Position numbers and translations under genes: made by a program
Shown here: positions 9,748 through 18,407 of the stretch, piece by piece
Position numbering within the stretch: the stretch's first letter is position 1
Layout of the letters: every line of letters begins with the position of its first letter
The notes under the pieces: model-generated
Seen by the model: the letters and a program-made list of their open reading frames with translations, nothing else
Database searches by the model: none
What the model was told of the DNA's origin: nothing
Source of the DNA: Hyphomicrobiales bacterium
Lineage (GTDB): Bacteria; Pseudomonadota; Alphaproteobacteria; Rhizobiales; Aestuariivirgaceae
Assembly (NCBI GenBank): GCA_025359215.1
Contig: JANYHE010000115.1
Coordinates: 81,513 to 145,512, forward strand
Direction: 5' to 3'
DNA length: 64,000 nt

Positions 9748-9849
9748 TTTCAGTGGGCATTTCGATGTCACTCCACTTTACTTGACGCAAAACGTTCCGA
9801 CGCCGCTCATTCATTCCACAGAGTTTATGTTTTGCTGACGACAATAGCT

Positions 9850-10947
9850 TTAAGTATTAAACCTAAAATGCATCACGTCGCCATCAGCCACTACATATTC
9901 CTTGCCTTCCAGCCTAAACTTACCTGCGAGCTTTGATCCCGCCTCGCCGTTGCCCGCAACATAATCATCATAGGCAATTGTTTCAGAGCGGATGAAGCCT
10001 TTTTCAAAATCAGTGTGGATTACACCTGCTGCGGCGGGCGCTTTGGTGCCTTGGGTGATGGTCCAGGCGCGGGCTTCTTTCGGGCCCACGGTGAAGTAAG
10101 TGAACAGGCCCAGCAACTCATAGCCAGCGCGGATCACACGGTTCAAGCCGGGCTCTGCCAAGCCAACAGCATCGAGAAAATCTTTCTGATCAGACTGTGC
10201 CATCAAAGCAATTTCACTTTCAATCTTGGCCGAAACCACCACGGCCACATTGCCTTCAGATTTAGCAAAAGCCTTCACGCGCTCAGAAAATTCATTGCCC
10301 TTGTCGGCAGCGCCCTCTTCCACATTGCACACGTAAAGCACAGGCTTTGAGCTCAGCAGCCCCAAACCTTGGAAAATCTTCTCTTCATCGGCGGTGCGTT
10401 CAGTGATGCGGGCGGGCTTGCCTTCGCGCAGCAGCACTAAGGCGCGCATCATCAGATCAGCCAGTTCCTTCTGGTCTTTGTCGCCCTGCTTGCCTTTTTT
10501 CTCGGCGGCGGGCTGGCGCTTTTCCAATGCGTCCAAATCAGCGAGCATCAATTCTGTTTCGATCACTTCAATATCAGACAAGGGATCAATCTTGCCGCTC
10601 ACATGCGTAATGTCGCCATCTTCAAAGCAGCGCACAACATGGGCAATGGCGTCCGTCTCGCGGATATTGGCGAGGAACTGATTGCCCAAGCCTTCGCCCT
10701 TGGAAGCCCCCTTCACAAGGCCCGCAATATCCACAAAGGTGAGGCGCGTGGGGATAATCTGCTGGCTGCCCGCAATCGAAGCGAGAACATCAAGGCGCGG
10801 GTCCGGCACGCCCACGTCACCCACATTGGGTTCAATGGTGCAAAATGGATAATTGGCCGCCTGTGCTGCCGATGTTTGCGTGAGCGCATTGAACAATGTT
10901 GATTTCCCAACATTCGGCAAACCCACAATGCCACATTTAAAACCCAT
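9850..10947 (-). CDS. ychF: Redox-regulated ribosome-binding ATPase YchF
   Basis: Obg-family P-loop protein that hydrolyses ATP and binds ribosomes. The 365-residue protein has the G1 loop GLPNVGKST (about 8-16), DIAGLVKGAS (switch 2 region), a coiled-coil insertion and a C-terminal TGS domain (TYFTVGPKEARAWTI onward). Length and order match the family. In many relatives it follows rplY and pth directly; here a small exported-protein gene lies between it and pth. Confidence 0.95.
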   Translation of the reverse strand: MGFKCGIVGLPNVGKSTLFNALTQTSAAQAANYPFCTIEPNVGDVGVPDPRLDVLASIAGSQQIIPTRLTFVDIAGLVKGASKGEGLGNQFLANIRETDAIAHVVRCFEDGDITHVSGKIDPLSDIEVIETELMLADLDALEKRQPAAEKKGKQGDKDQKELADLMMRALVLLREGKPARITERTADEEKIFQGLGLLSSKPVLYVCNVEEGAADKGNEFSERVKAFAKSEGNVAVVVSAKIESEIALMAQSDQKDFLDAVGLAEPGLNRVIRAGYELLGLFTYFTVGPKEARAWTITQGTKAPAAAGVIHTDFEKGFIRSETIAYDDYVAGNGEAGSKLAGKFRLEGKEYVVADGDVMHFRFNT

Positions 10948-11029
10948 GTAAATTCTCCGAAAGCAAATTCATTTCGCGCCCTGATAGGCGGAAAACCGAC
11001 CTATGGGAACCCTCCAAAAAATGATTCTA

Positions 11030-11563
11030 TTATTGCGAACAAGTGGGGTGGGCGAAGTCCTTTTCTGCAAATCGCCGCGCAACACCATTGTCGGTCACCA
11101 CTTTACTGTTTGTCCCAACGCCGCAAAATTTTCCGTTCTCCAGCAATCGCACGACTGTGAGTTCCGAATGAGCCTTTGTCACTTCGCCCAAAGCTGCATC
11201 ATAGGCGTAAAACCGCTTGATCATGTAAAGAGGTTTAAATTTACCTTTTGTCACAACACCACCCCAGTCATAGCCACCAGGATAGAGTTGGTCGGTAGAC
11301 ACCGTAAATCCGTCCTCGTCCTTGCCATTAAAGCTGAGCGTAATGCGCGTGCCTTCATGATAAGTTTGAAAAACCTTCACACCATATTTGCTCATGCTCA
11401 CATAAGGCACATAGTCAGAGCAATTTTGGTCTTTCTCAGGATTGCAACTCGGAAGCTGTTGAGCCTCACCCAATGCCTTCTCAGTTTTCCAAACGAGTTG
11501 CGCTGCAGAACCAATAGTTGCGGTGAGAAACATCGTGACAACGATGTAAAGCAATTTGTACAT
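11030..11563 (-). CDS. Hypothetical exported protein
   Basis: Not recognised. The ATG at 11563 has a GGAG ribosome site 9 nt upstream, giving 177 residues; a GTG/ATG-rich stretch ahead of it is in frame but lacks a better site. A signal peptide is clear (MYKLLYIVVTMF then a cut near GSAA, about residue 19). The mature part is polar with four Cys (two in a CNPEKDQNC segment, two near the end), compatible with disulfides in the periplasm. It lies between pth and ychF on the same strand. Confidence 0.6.
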   Translation of the reverse strand: MYKLLYIVVTMFLTATIGSAAQLVWKTEKALGEAQQLPSCNPEKDQNCSDYVPYVSMSKYGVKVFQTYHEGTRITLSFNGKDEDGFTVSTDQLYPGGYDWGGVVTKGKFKPLYMIKRFYAYDAALGEVTKAHSELTVVRLLENGKFCGVGTNSKVVTDNGVARRFAEKDFAHPTCSQ

Positions 11564-11624
11564 GTTGAGCAGCTCCATCATTTTAACGACACTGCAAGAT
11601 TTACAACTTGCAAGAATTAAAAAA

Positions 11625-12227
11625 CTACTTAGCAGCAGGCTTAGGCGCTTTTGGCGGCGGAGGGTTCACTTTCAAATGCACATGGCTTTGAAACTTGGCT
11701 TCGGCCCCTTCAACTAACATGGCGGCGTTATCGGATACCGCGTCTAACAATGCAACCAACCAGTCACGATCACTTTTAGCAAAATCACCCAGCACATGGG
11801 GCATCACCATGCGGGCATCGCCGGGGTGGCCAATGCCCAAACGCACGCGCTTAAACTCCGGCGTGATGTGCGACGAGATCGAGCGAATGCCATTATGCCC
11901 CGCCGCACCACCGCCCAGCTTCACGCGAATTTTGCCCGCTTCCAAATCCAGTTCGTCGTAAAACACAAACACTTTATCCAGCGGAATATTGTGAAAACGC
12001 ACCGCCTCGCCCACCGAACGGCCAGACTCGTTCATGAAGGTTTGCGGCTTCAGCAACAGAACTTTCTCGCCTGCCAAAACACCACCACAAATCTCGCCTT
12101 GAAACTTCTTCTTCCACGGCGAAAACTTATGCGCAGCGGCAATCACATCCACTGCCATGAAGCCAATGTTATGACGGTTCGAAGCATATTTAGCACCCGG
12201 ATTGCCAAGGCCAACAAAGAGATACAT
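11625..12227 (-). CDS. pth: Peptidyl-tRNA hydrolase
   Basis: Releases peptides from prematurely dropped peptidyl-tRNAs. The N-terminal GLGNPGAKYASNRHNIGF block contains the catalytic His, followed by KPQTFMNESGRSV, the DELDL catalytic Asp region and GGGAAGHNGIRSI. 200 residues, with a short Pro/Lys/Ala-rich tail (PPPPKAPKPAAK) beyond the enzyme fold. That tail resembles the one on RplY and may bind RNA. Confidence 0.95.
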   Translation of the reverse strand: MYLFVGLGNPGAKYASNRHNIGFMAVDVIAAAHKFSPWKKKFQGEICGGVLAGEKVLLLKPQTFMNESGRSVGEAVRFHNIPLDKVFVFYDELDLEAGKIRVKLGGGAAGHNGIRSISSHITPEFKRVRLGIGHPGDARMVMPHVLGDFAKSDRDWLVALLDAVSDNAAMLVEGAEAKFQSHVHLKVNPPPPKAPKPAAK

Positions 12228-12315
12228 AGGGCCTCCTTCAATGCGCGTGTGAGTGTGGGCGGGCTATAATGGAAACCTTCAACATGCGCAAGATTGAGCC
12301 ATTTTGCTCACCACA

Positions 12316-12346
12316 TTGATCACTGTAAATTTTCACTATAACGTTA
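12316..12346 (+). promoter_or_regulatory. Possible promoter for the 12376 gene
   Basis: TTGATC (12316-12321) and TATAAC (12337-12342) are 15 bases apart, which is short for a sigma-70 promoter. The -10 region is embedded in the palindrome TAACGTTA (12339-12346). It lies about 35 bp before the start codon of the plus-strand gene. Weak assignment. Confidence 0.3.
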
Positions 12347-12375
12347 CAGTCTCAGCGGTCGTGGGGAAGTAAGAC

Positions 12376-13059
12376 ATGAGTGAAACTGAAGTTCAAAGTG
12401 AAAAAACCAAAAGCGTAAAGTTCAAATTTTTTTTCTCTCTCAAACCATTCACTCTGATTTTTGCAACTGTACTTTCATTGTTAGGCAGTTTCGGGCCTTT
12501 TATTTTTATTGAACACTTCGATGCGCAGATAGCGGCACGCGCTGCTGAAATGCGCGATATTGAGTCTCGCGTGGCCACAATGCGAACAACCCAGAATGAA
12601 TATTTCAACGCTTATGTGCAGGCTAATTTATTGTTCGCGCTAAATCCCGCAGACGTCACAGTGAACCGCGGGGTAACCGCTCAGATGTACAAGCTTTCCA
12701 TTCTCGATCGGGCATTTCCATTCCGTGCCCTGATGGGAGAAATGGCCATTGCCGGCTTGTTTGATTTCAAAACCACCAACGATCAATATCATCTGCTTTC
12801 CGAAGCGGCTCGCACAGACTTCACTTATGAAAGTTACAGCGCGCTCAACACTTATGAGCGAAGCATTCTAGATCGCGCCCAAACCTTACAAAGCAATTTG
12901 CAAGACCGTTATTTTGCAGCACAAGCAGAAAAGGCAAACAATGAAGCGGCCCGCGAAAGAAGACGTCTATGGCTGGCCGTTATGAGTGCGCTTGGCACCA
13001 TTCTTTTGCTTGCGGCCAACCTGATGGTAGAACGAAAAAAAACGGCCGACCATTTCTAA
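12376..13059 (+). CDS. Hypothetical inner-membrane protein with coiled-coil
   Basis: Not recognised. 227 residues: a basic cytoplasmic start, a membrane helix (about 25-48), a long periplasmic part with heptad-like charge patterns (54-76 and 175-200), then a second helix (about 202-220). This two-helix layout resembles the sensory part of a receptor without its signalling domain. It sits on the opposite strand between rplY and pth, which are normally adjacent. Its 3' end contains the rplY terminator. Confidence 0.6.
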   Translation: MSETEVQSEKTKSVKFKFFFSLKPFTLIFATVLSLLGSFGPFIFIEHFDAQIAARAAEMRDIESRVATMRTTQNEYFNAYVQANLLFALNPADVTVNRGVTAQMYKLSILDRAFPFRALMGEMAIAGLFDFKTTNDQYHLLSEAARTDFTYESYSALNTYERSILDRAQTLQSNLQDRYFAAQAEKANNEAARERRRLWLAVMSALGTILLLAANLMVERKKTADHF

Positions 13060-13070
13060 TCCGCCGTTTT
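13039..13070 (-). terminator. Rho-independent terminator after rplY
   Basis: 8-bp inverted repeat (AAAACGGC at 13039-13046, GCCGTTTT at 13063-13070) with a 16-base loop. On the minus strand the hairpin is followed by eight T, which suits termination of rplY. On the plus strand only four T follow. It overlaps the last codons of the converging gene. Confidence 0.6.
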
Positions 13071-13090
13071 CAAACTGAATCGTAAAACGC

Positions 13091-13822
13091 TTACTTCTTC
13101 TTCGCAGCAGGTGCCTTGGCAGCAGGTGCAGCACCCTTAGCCGGTGCGGCAGCTTTGCCACCCTTGGCAGGGGCAGCGGCGGCAGCGGCAGCAGGCGCTT
13201 TTTGGTTAGATGCAGGAACTTCACCTGCAACCGGTGCACCTTCAGCAGCCGCTTCTTCCTTGGCCTGAGCCGAAATGGCGCACAATGTAACGTCATCACG
13301 CACGGCAGTAGTCACACGATCTGGCAGCTTAATATCCGACAAATGGATCGACGAGTTCACTTGCATGCCAGCAAGATCAACAGTGATTTCATCAGGAATG
13401 AAGTCAGCCGGACAATAAAGGCTCACAGAATGTGAAACAATATTCAACACACCACCAGCTTTGATGCCAGGAGCAGATTCTTGGTTTTTGAAATGAACCG
13501 GAACGTTCACCGCAATGCGTGAATCCTTGCCGAGGCGCAAGAAATCAACATGCGTGATGCGATCCTTAACAGGTTCAAATTGAATATCGCGTGGAATGGC
13601 GCGGATGGTTTGACCATCAATTTCAAGATCAACCAAAGTCGACAGGAAACGGCCTGTGCCAACATGCGGCTCCACATCTTTATAGATGAGCGAGATGATT
13701 TGGGGATCTTTCTTGTCGCCATAAACGACGCCGGGAACAAGTCCCTCACGACGTACTGAGCGAGCGGCCCCCTTACCGGCCCGACCGCGAGCAGCGGCCT
13801 TAATATTTACGATTTTAGACAT
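13091..13822 (-). CDS. rplY: 50S ribosomal protein L25 / general stress protein Ctc
   Basis: Binds 5S rRNA in the large subunit. The first ~95 residues form the L25 domain (RGRAGKGAARSVRREGLVPG onward), followed by the TL5/Ctc C-terminal beta domain. Residues after about 195 form a low-complexity tail of Ala, Pro, Lys and Gly ending AKAPAAKKK, so the protein is 243 residues, longer than the usual two-domain form. Its terminator at 13039-13070 separates it from pth transcription. Confidence 0.93.
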   Translation of the reverse strand: MSKIVNIKAAARGRAGKGAARSVRREGLVPGVVYGDKKDPQIISLIYKDVEPHVGTGRFLSTLVDLEIDGQTIRAIPRDIQFEPVKDRITHVDFLRLGKDSRIAVNVPVHFKNQESAPGIKAGGVLNIVSHSVSLYCPADFIPDEITVDLAGMQVNSSIHLSDIKLPDRVTTAVRDDVTLCAISAQAKEEAAAEGAPVAGEVPASNQKAPAAAAAAAPAKGGKAAAPAKGAAPAAKAPAAKKK

Positions 13823-13918
13823 TGTATTCTCCGATTTTCACAAATGCCCGACCTTCCTCCAGGGGTGAACGACGCCGAGCACGCGGGGCTATAGGTGAAA
13901 CCGCCTAAACTTGCAAGT

Positions 13919-15430
13919 TCAAGCAAAACCCGGAAAGAAATCTGTCTTGATCCTAGATTTAGAAATGCCCAGTTCCCCCAGCGTCTTTTGAAACTTAACC
14001 ACCATGCCGCGCGGACCAGAAATATAGAACGTGCGGTCTTTATAATCTGGCATTTCGCGTTGGATTAAAGCCGCATCAATGAAGCCGCTATGCATGTTAT
14101 GCTTTGCATCTTCAGCCACCGCATAAACCGTGCGCAGGCCCAATTCGCGCTCGGCTTGGTTGAACACATCCGAATAAGCAATTTCATTGGCTTTGTTATT
14201 GCCATAGAGCAGCACCACGGAGCGCTTCTGTTGCTCATCCACCATATGTTGGATCATGCTGCGGAAGGGTGTGACACCAATACCACCGGCAATGAAGGCC
14301 AGTTTTTCATCATGGCTTTTTGGCAACACAAAACTTCCGGCCAATTGCGAACCATAAATCACATCACCGGGTTTCATTGCTAGCAAAGATTTTTTGAATG
14401 CGCTGGGCTGGGCATAAAACTTAACGCCAAGACGCAATTTATCTTCTGAAGGTGCTGAGGCAATGGTGAAGGACCTGCGATTACCACGATCATCTGGCTT
14501 GGTCACATCCATGGTCCAATCCAAATATTGTCCCGCCGCAAAAGACACAGGGCGGTTCGAGGCGAACACATAATCAAAGCAACCATGGGCTTTTTTCTCA
14601 ATGCGTTCCAACGTCAACTTGAAGCGGAACTTAGGGCTCACGATCCATGCAAAGGCATTGCCCACCAAGAAGGCCAATTCCGGTGTGAAATAGAATTCCC
14701 CAAAGTGAACATTCGGCGAAGACAATCCACCCACGATCGCGCCAAAGGCCAGGCTGGACCACAAAGCGGCAGGGGCTGTCAAAGGCTCAGTCAACATTGC
14801 AAAGCCAGCAAAGAACAAGGGCGAATAAAGGAAAGTTTGCTTCAGCGCTTCGCCATACATGTCAGGTGAAGTTGTGAAGGCCGCCATAACTAAATTCGCC
14901 AACACATAAACGCCGAACATTTCAAAGCGTTGAACTTTGCGCAGAATCAGAAAACCGCCAATCAAAACAATCGGCAATAATTCCAAATTCCCACCCACCC
15001 ACCATGTGGGTGGTTGATCAAGAATAAAACCAGATGCAACCACGCCGACAGCCACTGGATTGAAAATATGCTTGCGATAAACAGCAATCAGAAATTTAGA
15101 GGCAATGCCCGCAACAGCAGCCAAGGCCAAGCCACCCAATCCATAAAAATCAGTGGGTTCAACAGGAGGAATAATCAAAGCCAGAATAAAAGCGGTGATG
15201 TAAATGGATTCAGTGTTTGCCGGCACTTTAAAGACAAAGGCAAAAACTCTGTTGGCGATCCAACACACACCCGTGATAAAGGCCGTCGACAACACCAAAT
15301 TAAGCGGCGTGTGCGGCACTAAGCCAAAAAAACCCAGCACAAAGGCACTGCCCAGCAAGGCCATCACATAATAGAGAACCAAACGATACATGGTGATGTG
15401 ATTGAGAAAACGATCAACGATGTTCATCAT
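13919..15430 (-). CDS. RnfD/NqrB-like membrane domain fused to FNR-type flavin reductase
   Basis: Two domains in 503 residues. Residues 1-265 hold about eight to ten membrane helices with RnfD/NqrB hallmarks: KHIFNPVAVGV (120-130) and MLTEPLTAP (212-220). Residues 270-503 are a ferredoxin-NADP reductase-like unit with the FAD motif RRSFTIAS (318-325), the pyridine-nucleotide loop IAGGIGVTPFRSM (380-392) and a C-terminal FYISGPRGMV. The likely role is to pass electrons from cytoplasmic NAD(P)H through flavins into or across the membrane. No SGAT flavinylation site is visible in the membrane half. Its ATG overlaps the apbE stop (ATGA). Confidence 0.82.
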   Translation of the reverse strand: MMNIVDRFLNHITMYRLVLYYVMALLGSAFVLGFFGLVPHTPLNLVLSTAFITGVCWIANRVFAFVFKVPANTESIYITAFILALIIPPVEPTDFYGLGGLALAAVAGIASKFLIAVYRKHIFNPVAVGVVASGFILDQPPTWWVGGNLELLPIVLIGGFLILRKVQRFEMFGVYVLANLVMAAFTTSPDMYGEALKQTFLYSPLFFAGFAMLTEPLTAPAALWSSLAFGAIVGGLSSPNVHFGEFYFTPELAFLVGNAFAWIVSPKFRFKLTLERIEKKAHGCFDYVFASNRPVSFAAGQYLDWTMDVTKPDDRGNRRSFTIASAPSEDKLRLGVKFYAQPSAFKKSLLAMKPGDVIYGSQLAGSFVLPKSHDEKLAFIAGGIGVTPFRSMIQHMVDEQQKRSVVLLYGNNKANEIAYSDVFNQAERELGLRTVYAVAEDAKHNMHSGFIDAALIQREMPDYKDRTFYISGPRGMVVKFQKTLGELGISKSRIKTDFFPGFA

Positions 15431-16170
15431 GATATAACATATGCTCCAAAACCGGTTGTCATGGTGGCAATGCCTTTGGCATTCACCATGTAACCTTCAA
15501 ATCCCAACTTTTCTTCAATGAAATAAATGCCGTCTTGGCCCATGGCAAAAGCAGCAGTGGCAAATCTGTCGGCCTCTAAAACATCGGGGCCAATCACCGA
15601 CAGGCTCACGATATCCGTGATCTCTTTCGAAGCGGCATGTGGGTTATAAATATGTTGGCCGCGCACATAAGTGCCAGACGTTGCAATGCCCTGCCCACTC
15701 AAACTCACAACCTTGATCACATCTTGATCATTAAAGGGGCTGCGAATGCCGACGCGCCAATTTTCACCATCAGCATTTTTGCCCTCAGCTTGAATATCAC
15801 CACCTGCATCGACATAAAAATTCTTGGCCCCTCTGGCAGCAATAATGTGGGCCGCATTGCGAATGGCCCAGCCTTTAACAATGCCGGAAGGATCAACTTG
15901 GCCATCAGCCTTTCGCATATCAAAAAATCCGTGTGATTGATCTTTTGTGATTTCAGCCAATGAAAATACCTCCTTCATATCGTGGCTCAATTCATGCACC
16001 CGCACTTCTCCAAGATTGAAAGCGCTGATTTCACTATCGTCCTTGTACAGACTAAATCTTTGATCAACACCGTGAAAATAGTCGAAAATATCATCAATCA
16101 ATGATGGGCCCACAGCATCGACAATATCAACTGTCACAGGCATTCCCATCACGATGCGCATGTCATGCAT
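15427..16170 (-). CDS. apbE: FAD:protein FMN transferase (ApbE family)
   Basis: Attaches FMN from FAD to Thr or Ser of a target protein through a phosphoester bond. The 247-residue protein starts directly at the MGMPVTVDI strand and keeps VDAGGDIQAEG, GIATSGTYV and the HIYNPHA metal/flavin-site region. No signal peptide or lipobox is present: the frame upstream reaches a stop within nine codons without a start codon. Most bacterial ApbE proteins are exported, so this is unusual. It lies between its likely substrate (7 bp upstream) and the RnfD-FNR gene (4-bp overlap). Confidence 0.85.
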   Translation of the reverse strand: MHDMRIVMGMPVTVDIVDAVGPSLIDDIFDYFHGVDQRFSLYKDDSEISAFNLGEVRVHELSHDMKEVFSLAEITKDQSHGFFDMRKADGQVDPSGIVKGWAIRNAAHIIAARGAKNFYVDAGGDIQAEGKNADGENWRVGIRSPFNDQDVIKVVSLSGQGIATSGTYVRGQHIYNPHAASKEITDIVSLSVIGPDVLEADRFATAAFAMGQDGIYFIEEKLGFEGYMVNAKGIATMTTGFGAYVIS

Positions 16171-16177
16171 ATGAGAT

Positions 16178-16582
16178 TTACTTATTCGACTGCTTCAAAG
16201 CATCGCGCAATGACGCAATATAAGCCCGGCTAGTGAGTGTGGCGCCCGAGATCATGTTGATGCGCGAGCTTTGCGCAGACACCACCTCTTGCAAAAGCAT
16301 GGGCAAAGCTTGGCGGTTTATCGAACGGCTTTCACCACTGTGGTTTGGAAATTTTACAGCCTTAACACCCACAATCTGGCCACCTTGCACAGTGGCCTGC
16401 ACCTGCACAGTTCCATAATAGGCATCATAATTTCCGCCAACAAAAACACCGTCATGCAAAACCGTCGATGCGGCCAGCTGTACATTTGGATCGACGATTG
16501 GCGCTACGCTCGCAGCCTGTGCAAACGTAAAACCAGCAACACTTGATAAAAGTACCAATGCAAAACGTGAAAGAATGGTCAT
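16178..16582 (-). CDS. Exported FMN-binding domain protein (RnfG/NqrC-like)
   Basis: 134 residues: a signal peptide (1 to about 23, AQAA) and a small FMN_bind domain. The flavinylation site SGATLTS (112-118) is intact, and Thr115 would carry FMN. The family usually has Asp three residues before the Ser; here it is Asn109. The ATG at 16582 has GAGGA upstream; the frame also has a TTG at 16594. As the first gene of the three, it is the probable ApbE substrate and the periplasmic electron carrier of the module. Confidence 0.85.
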   Translation of the reverse strand: MTILSRFALVLLSSVAGFTFAQAASVAPIVDPNVQLAASTVLHDGVFVGGNYDAYYGTVQVQATVQGGQIVGVKAVKFPNHSGESRSINRQALPMLLQEVVSAQSSRINMISGATLTSRAYIASLRDALKQSNK

Positions 16583-16612
16583 AGGAATCCTCAATTAACG
16601 AGCTAATCTGAA

Positions 16613-16655
16613 CGTCTGTATAAGGATTATGACTGACAGACGGCTGATATCCGTC
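16613..16655. promoter_or_regulatory. Inverted repeats upstream of the FMN-binding gene
   Basis: CGTCTGT (16613-16619) pairs with ACAGACG (16636-16642) across 16 bases. GACGG (16639-16643) also pairs with CCGTC (16651-16655). They lie 30-75 bp upstream of the first gene of the flavin module and may be an operator or a leader hairpin. No regulator is known for it. Confidence 0.25.
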
Positions 16656-16704
16656 GCAGCCTCATATAATTAAATCTCGGTAATCTCGTTTCGTGAACTC
16701 TTGA

Positions 16705-17466
16705 CTAGGATTTCAAACGATATCCCGTGCGGAATATCCACGCCACTGCCGTGAGGCAAATGCACAAGAACACAAACGTCATGCCCAAGCTCACAGACAG
16801 GCTCACATCTGAAATTTCGTAAAAGCTCCAACGGAAACCGCTGATCAAATAAACCACAGGATTGAACAGCGAAACGTTTTGCCAGAACTCGGGCAGCACA
16901 TGGATCGAGTAAAAACTGCCGCCCAAAAATGTCAGCGGCGTGATCACCAAGAGCGGGATGATCTGCAATTTCTCGAAGCCATCAGCCCACAGCCCGATGA
17001 TAAATCCGAACAGCGAAAATGTGATAGCCGTGAGCAGCAGAAATAAAATCATCCAAAAAGGGTGCAAAATAACCACAGGCACAAAGAATGCACTGGTGGC
17101 CAAAATCACTAGCCCTATCAGAATTGACTTTGCGGCCGCAGCACCAACAAACCCCAACACCATTTCGAGGGCTGAAACGGGCGCGGAAAGATATTCATAA
17201 ATCGTGCCTGAAAATTTCGGAAAATAAATCCCGAACGAAGCATTCGAAATGCTCTGTGTGAGAATCGAAAGCATGATCAAACCCGGCACAATAAATGCAC
17301 CATAGGAAACACCATCAATTTGCGTAATCCGCGAACCAATGGCCGCTCCAAATACAATGAAATAAAGCACCGTGGAGATCACCGGCGATATCAAGCTTTG
17401 AAACAACGTGCGGAAAAACCGCTTCATCTCATAAGTAAAAATTGCAACAACAGCGCGCCAGTTCAT
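16705..17466 (-). CDS. ABC-2 type transporter permease
   Basis: Membrane part of an ABC-2 exporter, 253 residues with six hydrophobic helices and the family segment [19 protein letters not shown]-like near residues 205-222. It resembles the YadH/DrrB group, whose substrates are often lipids, glycans or drugs. The start codon overlaps the stop of the ATPase gene by 4 bp (ATGA), so the two subunits are made together. Confidence 0.85.
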   Translation of the reverse strand: MNWRAVVAIFTYEMKRFFRTLFQSLISPVISTVLYFIVFGAAIGSRITQIDGVSYGAFIVPGLIMLSILTQSISNASFGIYFPKFSGTIYEYLSAPVSALEMVLGFVGAAAAKSILIGLVILATSAFFVPVVILHPFWMILFLLLTAITFSLFGFIIGLWADGFEKLQIIPLLVITPLTFLGGSFYSIHVLPEFWQNVSLFNPVVYLISGFRWSFYEISDVSLSVSLGMTFVFLCICLTAVAWIFRTGYRLKS

Positions 17467-18383
17467 TGCTTCACCAGCCCCATGAAAATATCTTCGAGTG
17501 AATTTTGTGCTGTGTGAATATCGCTATAACCAATCTTCGCCGCCTGCACATCGGCCAGCAAGCCAGCAATATCAGGCTTGCCCTTGCTCACATCATAAGC
17601 GTAAGAGATTTCACTGCCATTATTCAAAAGTTGCAAATTAAATTTGGCCAATTTTTTTGGCAGCGCCACCAGTGGTTTTTCCAAAGTTAATGTCAGTTTC
17701 TTTTGTCCCATTTTCTTCATCAGCGCCGTTTTATCTTCAACCAATATCATGGCACCTTTGCTGATCACGCCCACGCGGTCGGCCATTTCTTCGGCCTCCT
17801 CGATATAGTGCGTTGTGAGAATTATGGTGACGCCGTTATCGCGCAGCCCGCGCACCACGTTCCACATGTCCTTGCGCAGCTCCACATCCACACCCGCCGT
17901 CGGCTCATCGAGGAAGAGCACAGTTGGTTCATGAGACAGGGCCTTGGCAATCAAAACGCGGCGCTTCATACCGCCCGAAAGTGTGCCGATTTTTGAATGC
18001 TTTTTGTCCAGCAGCGAAAGTTGCTGCAAAATCTTCTCGAGATAAGCATCATCATCAGGCTTACCAAAAAGCTTACGGCTGAATTTGATGGTGTCCCAAA
18101 CGGTTTCAAAAAATGAGAGATGCAATTCCTGCGGCACCAAGCCGATCATTTTGCGCGTGGCGCGGAAATCCGTAACATTGTCATGTCCATCCACCAGCAC
18201 TGCGCCAGAAGACTTATTCACAATGCCGCAAATAACGCTGATCAGCGTGGTCTTGCCTGCCCCATTGGGCCCCAGCAAAGCAAAGATCTCGCCGCGCTTA
18301 ATATCAAGTGAGATGTCTTTTAAGGCATGAAAGCCAGTATTATAGGTTTTTGAGAGATTTTGAATTTGGATGATTGAGGTCAT
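17463..18383 (-). CDS. ABC transporter ATP-binding protein (ABC-2 exporter)
   Basis: ATPase partner of the permease downstream. 306 residues: Walker [10 protein letters not shown] (about 38-46), Q-loop VPQELHLS, signature LSGGMKRR, Walker [13 protein letters not shown] and the switch His in LTTHYIEE. About 80 residues beyond the core form a C-terminal extension, as in the YadG/CcmA/DrrA group. It begins 24 bp after the prs stop on the same strand, so it may be transcribed with prs. Confidence 0.9.
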   Translation of the reverse strand: MTSIIQIQNLSKTYNTGFHALKDISLDIKRGEIFALLGPNGAGKTTLISVICGIVNKSSGAVLVDGHDNVTDFRATRKMIGLVPQELHLSFFETVWDTIKFSRKLFGKPDDDAYLEKILQQLSLLDKKHSKIGTLSGGMKRRVLIAKALSHEPTVLFLDEPTAGVDVELRKDMWNVVRGLRDNGVTIILTTHYIEEAEEMADRVGVISKGAMILVEDKTALMKKMGQKKLTLTLEKPLVALPKKLAKFNLQLLNNGSEISYAYDVSKGKPDIAGLLADVQAAKIGYSDIHTAQNSLEDIFMGLVKQ

Positions 18384-18407
18384 TTTGGTCCTCTATCATC
18401 TTTTGCC

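Noticed and set aside
11003-11620. Plus-strand 205-residue reading frame
   Set aside because: Runs opposite a gene with a clear signal peptide and ribosome site; composition looks like a shadow.
13091-13250. Low-complexity GCAGCAGG-like run suggesting a CRISPR or VNTR
   Set aside because: It encodes the Ala/Pro/Lys tail of L25 in frame; spacing is irregular.
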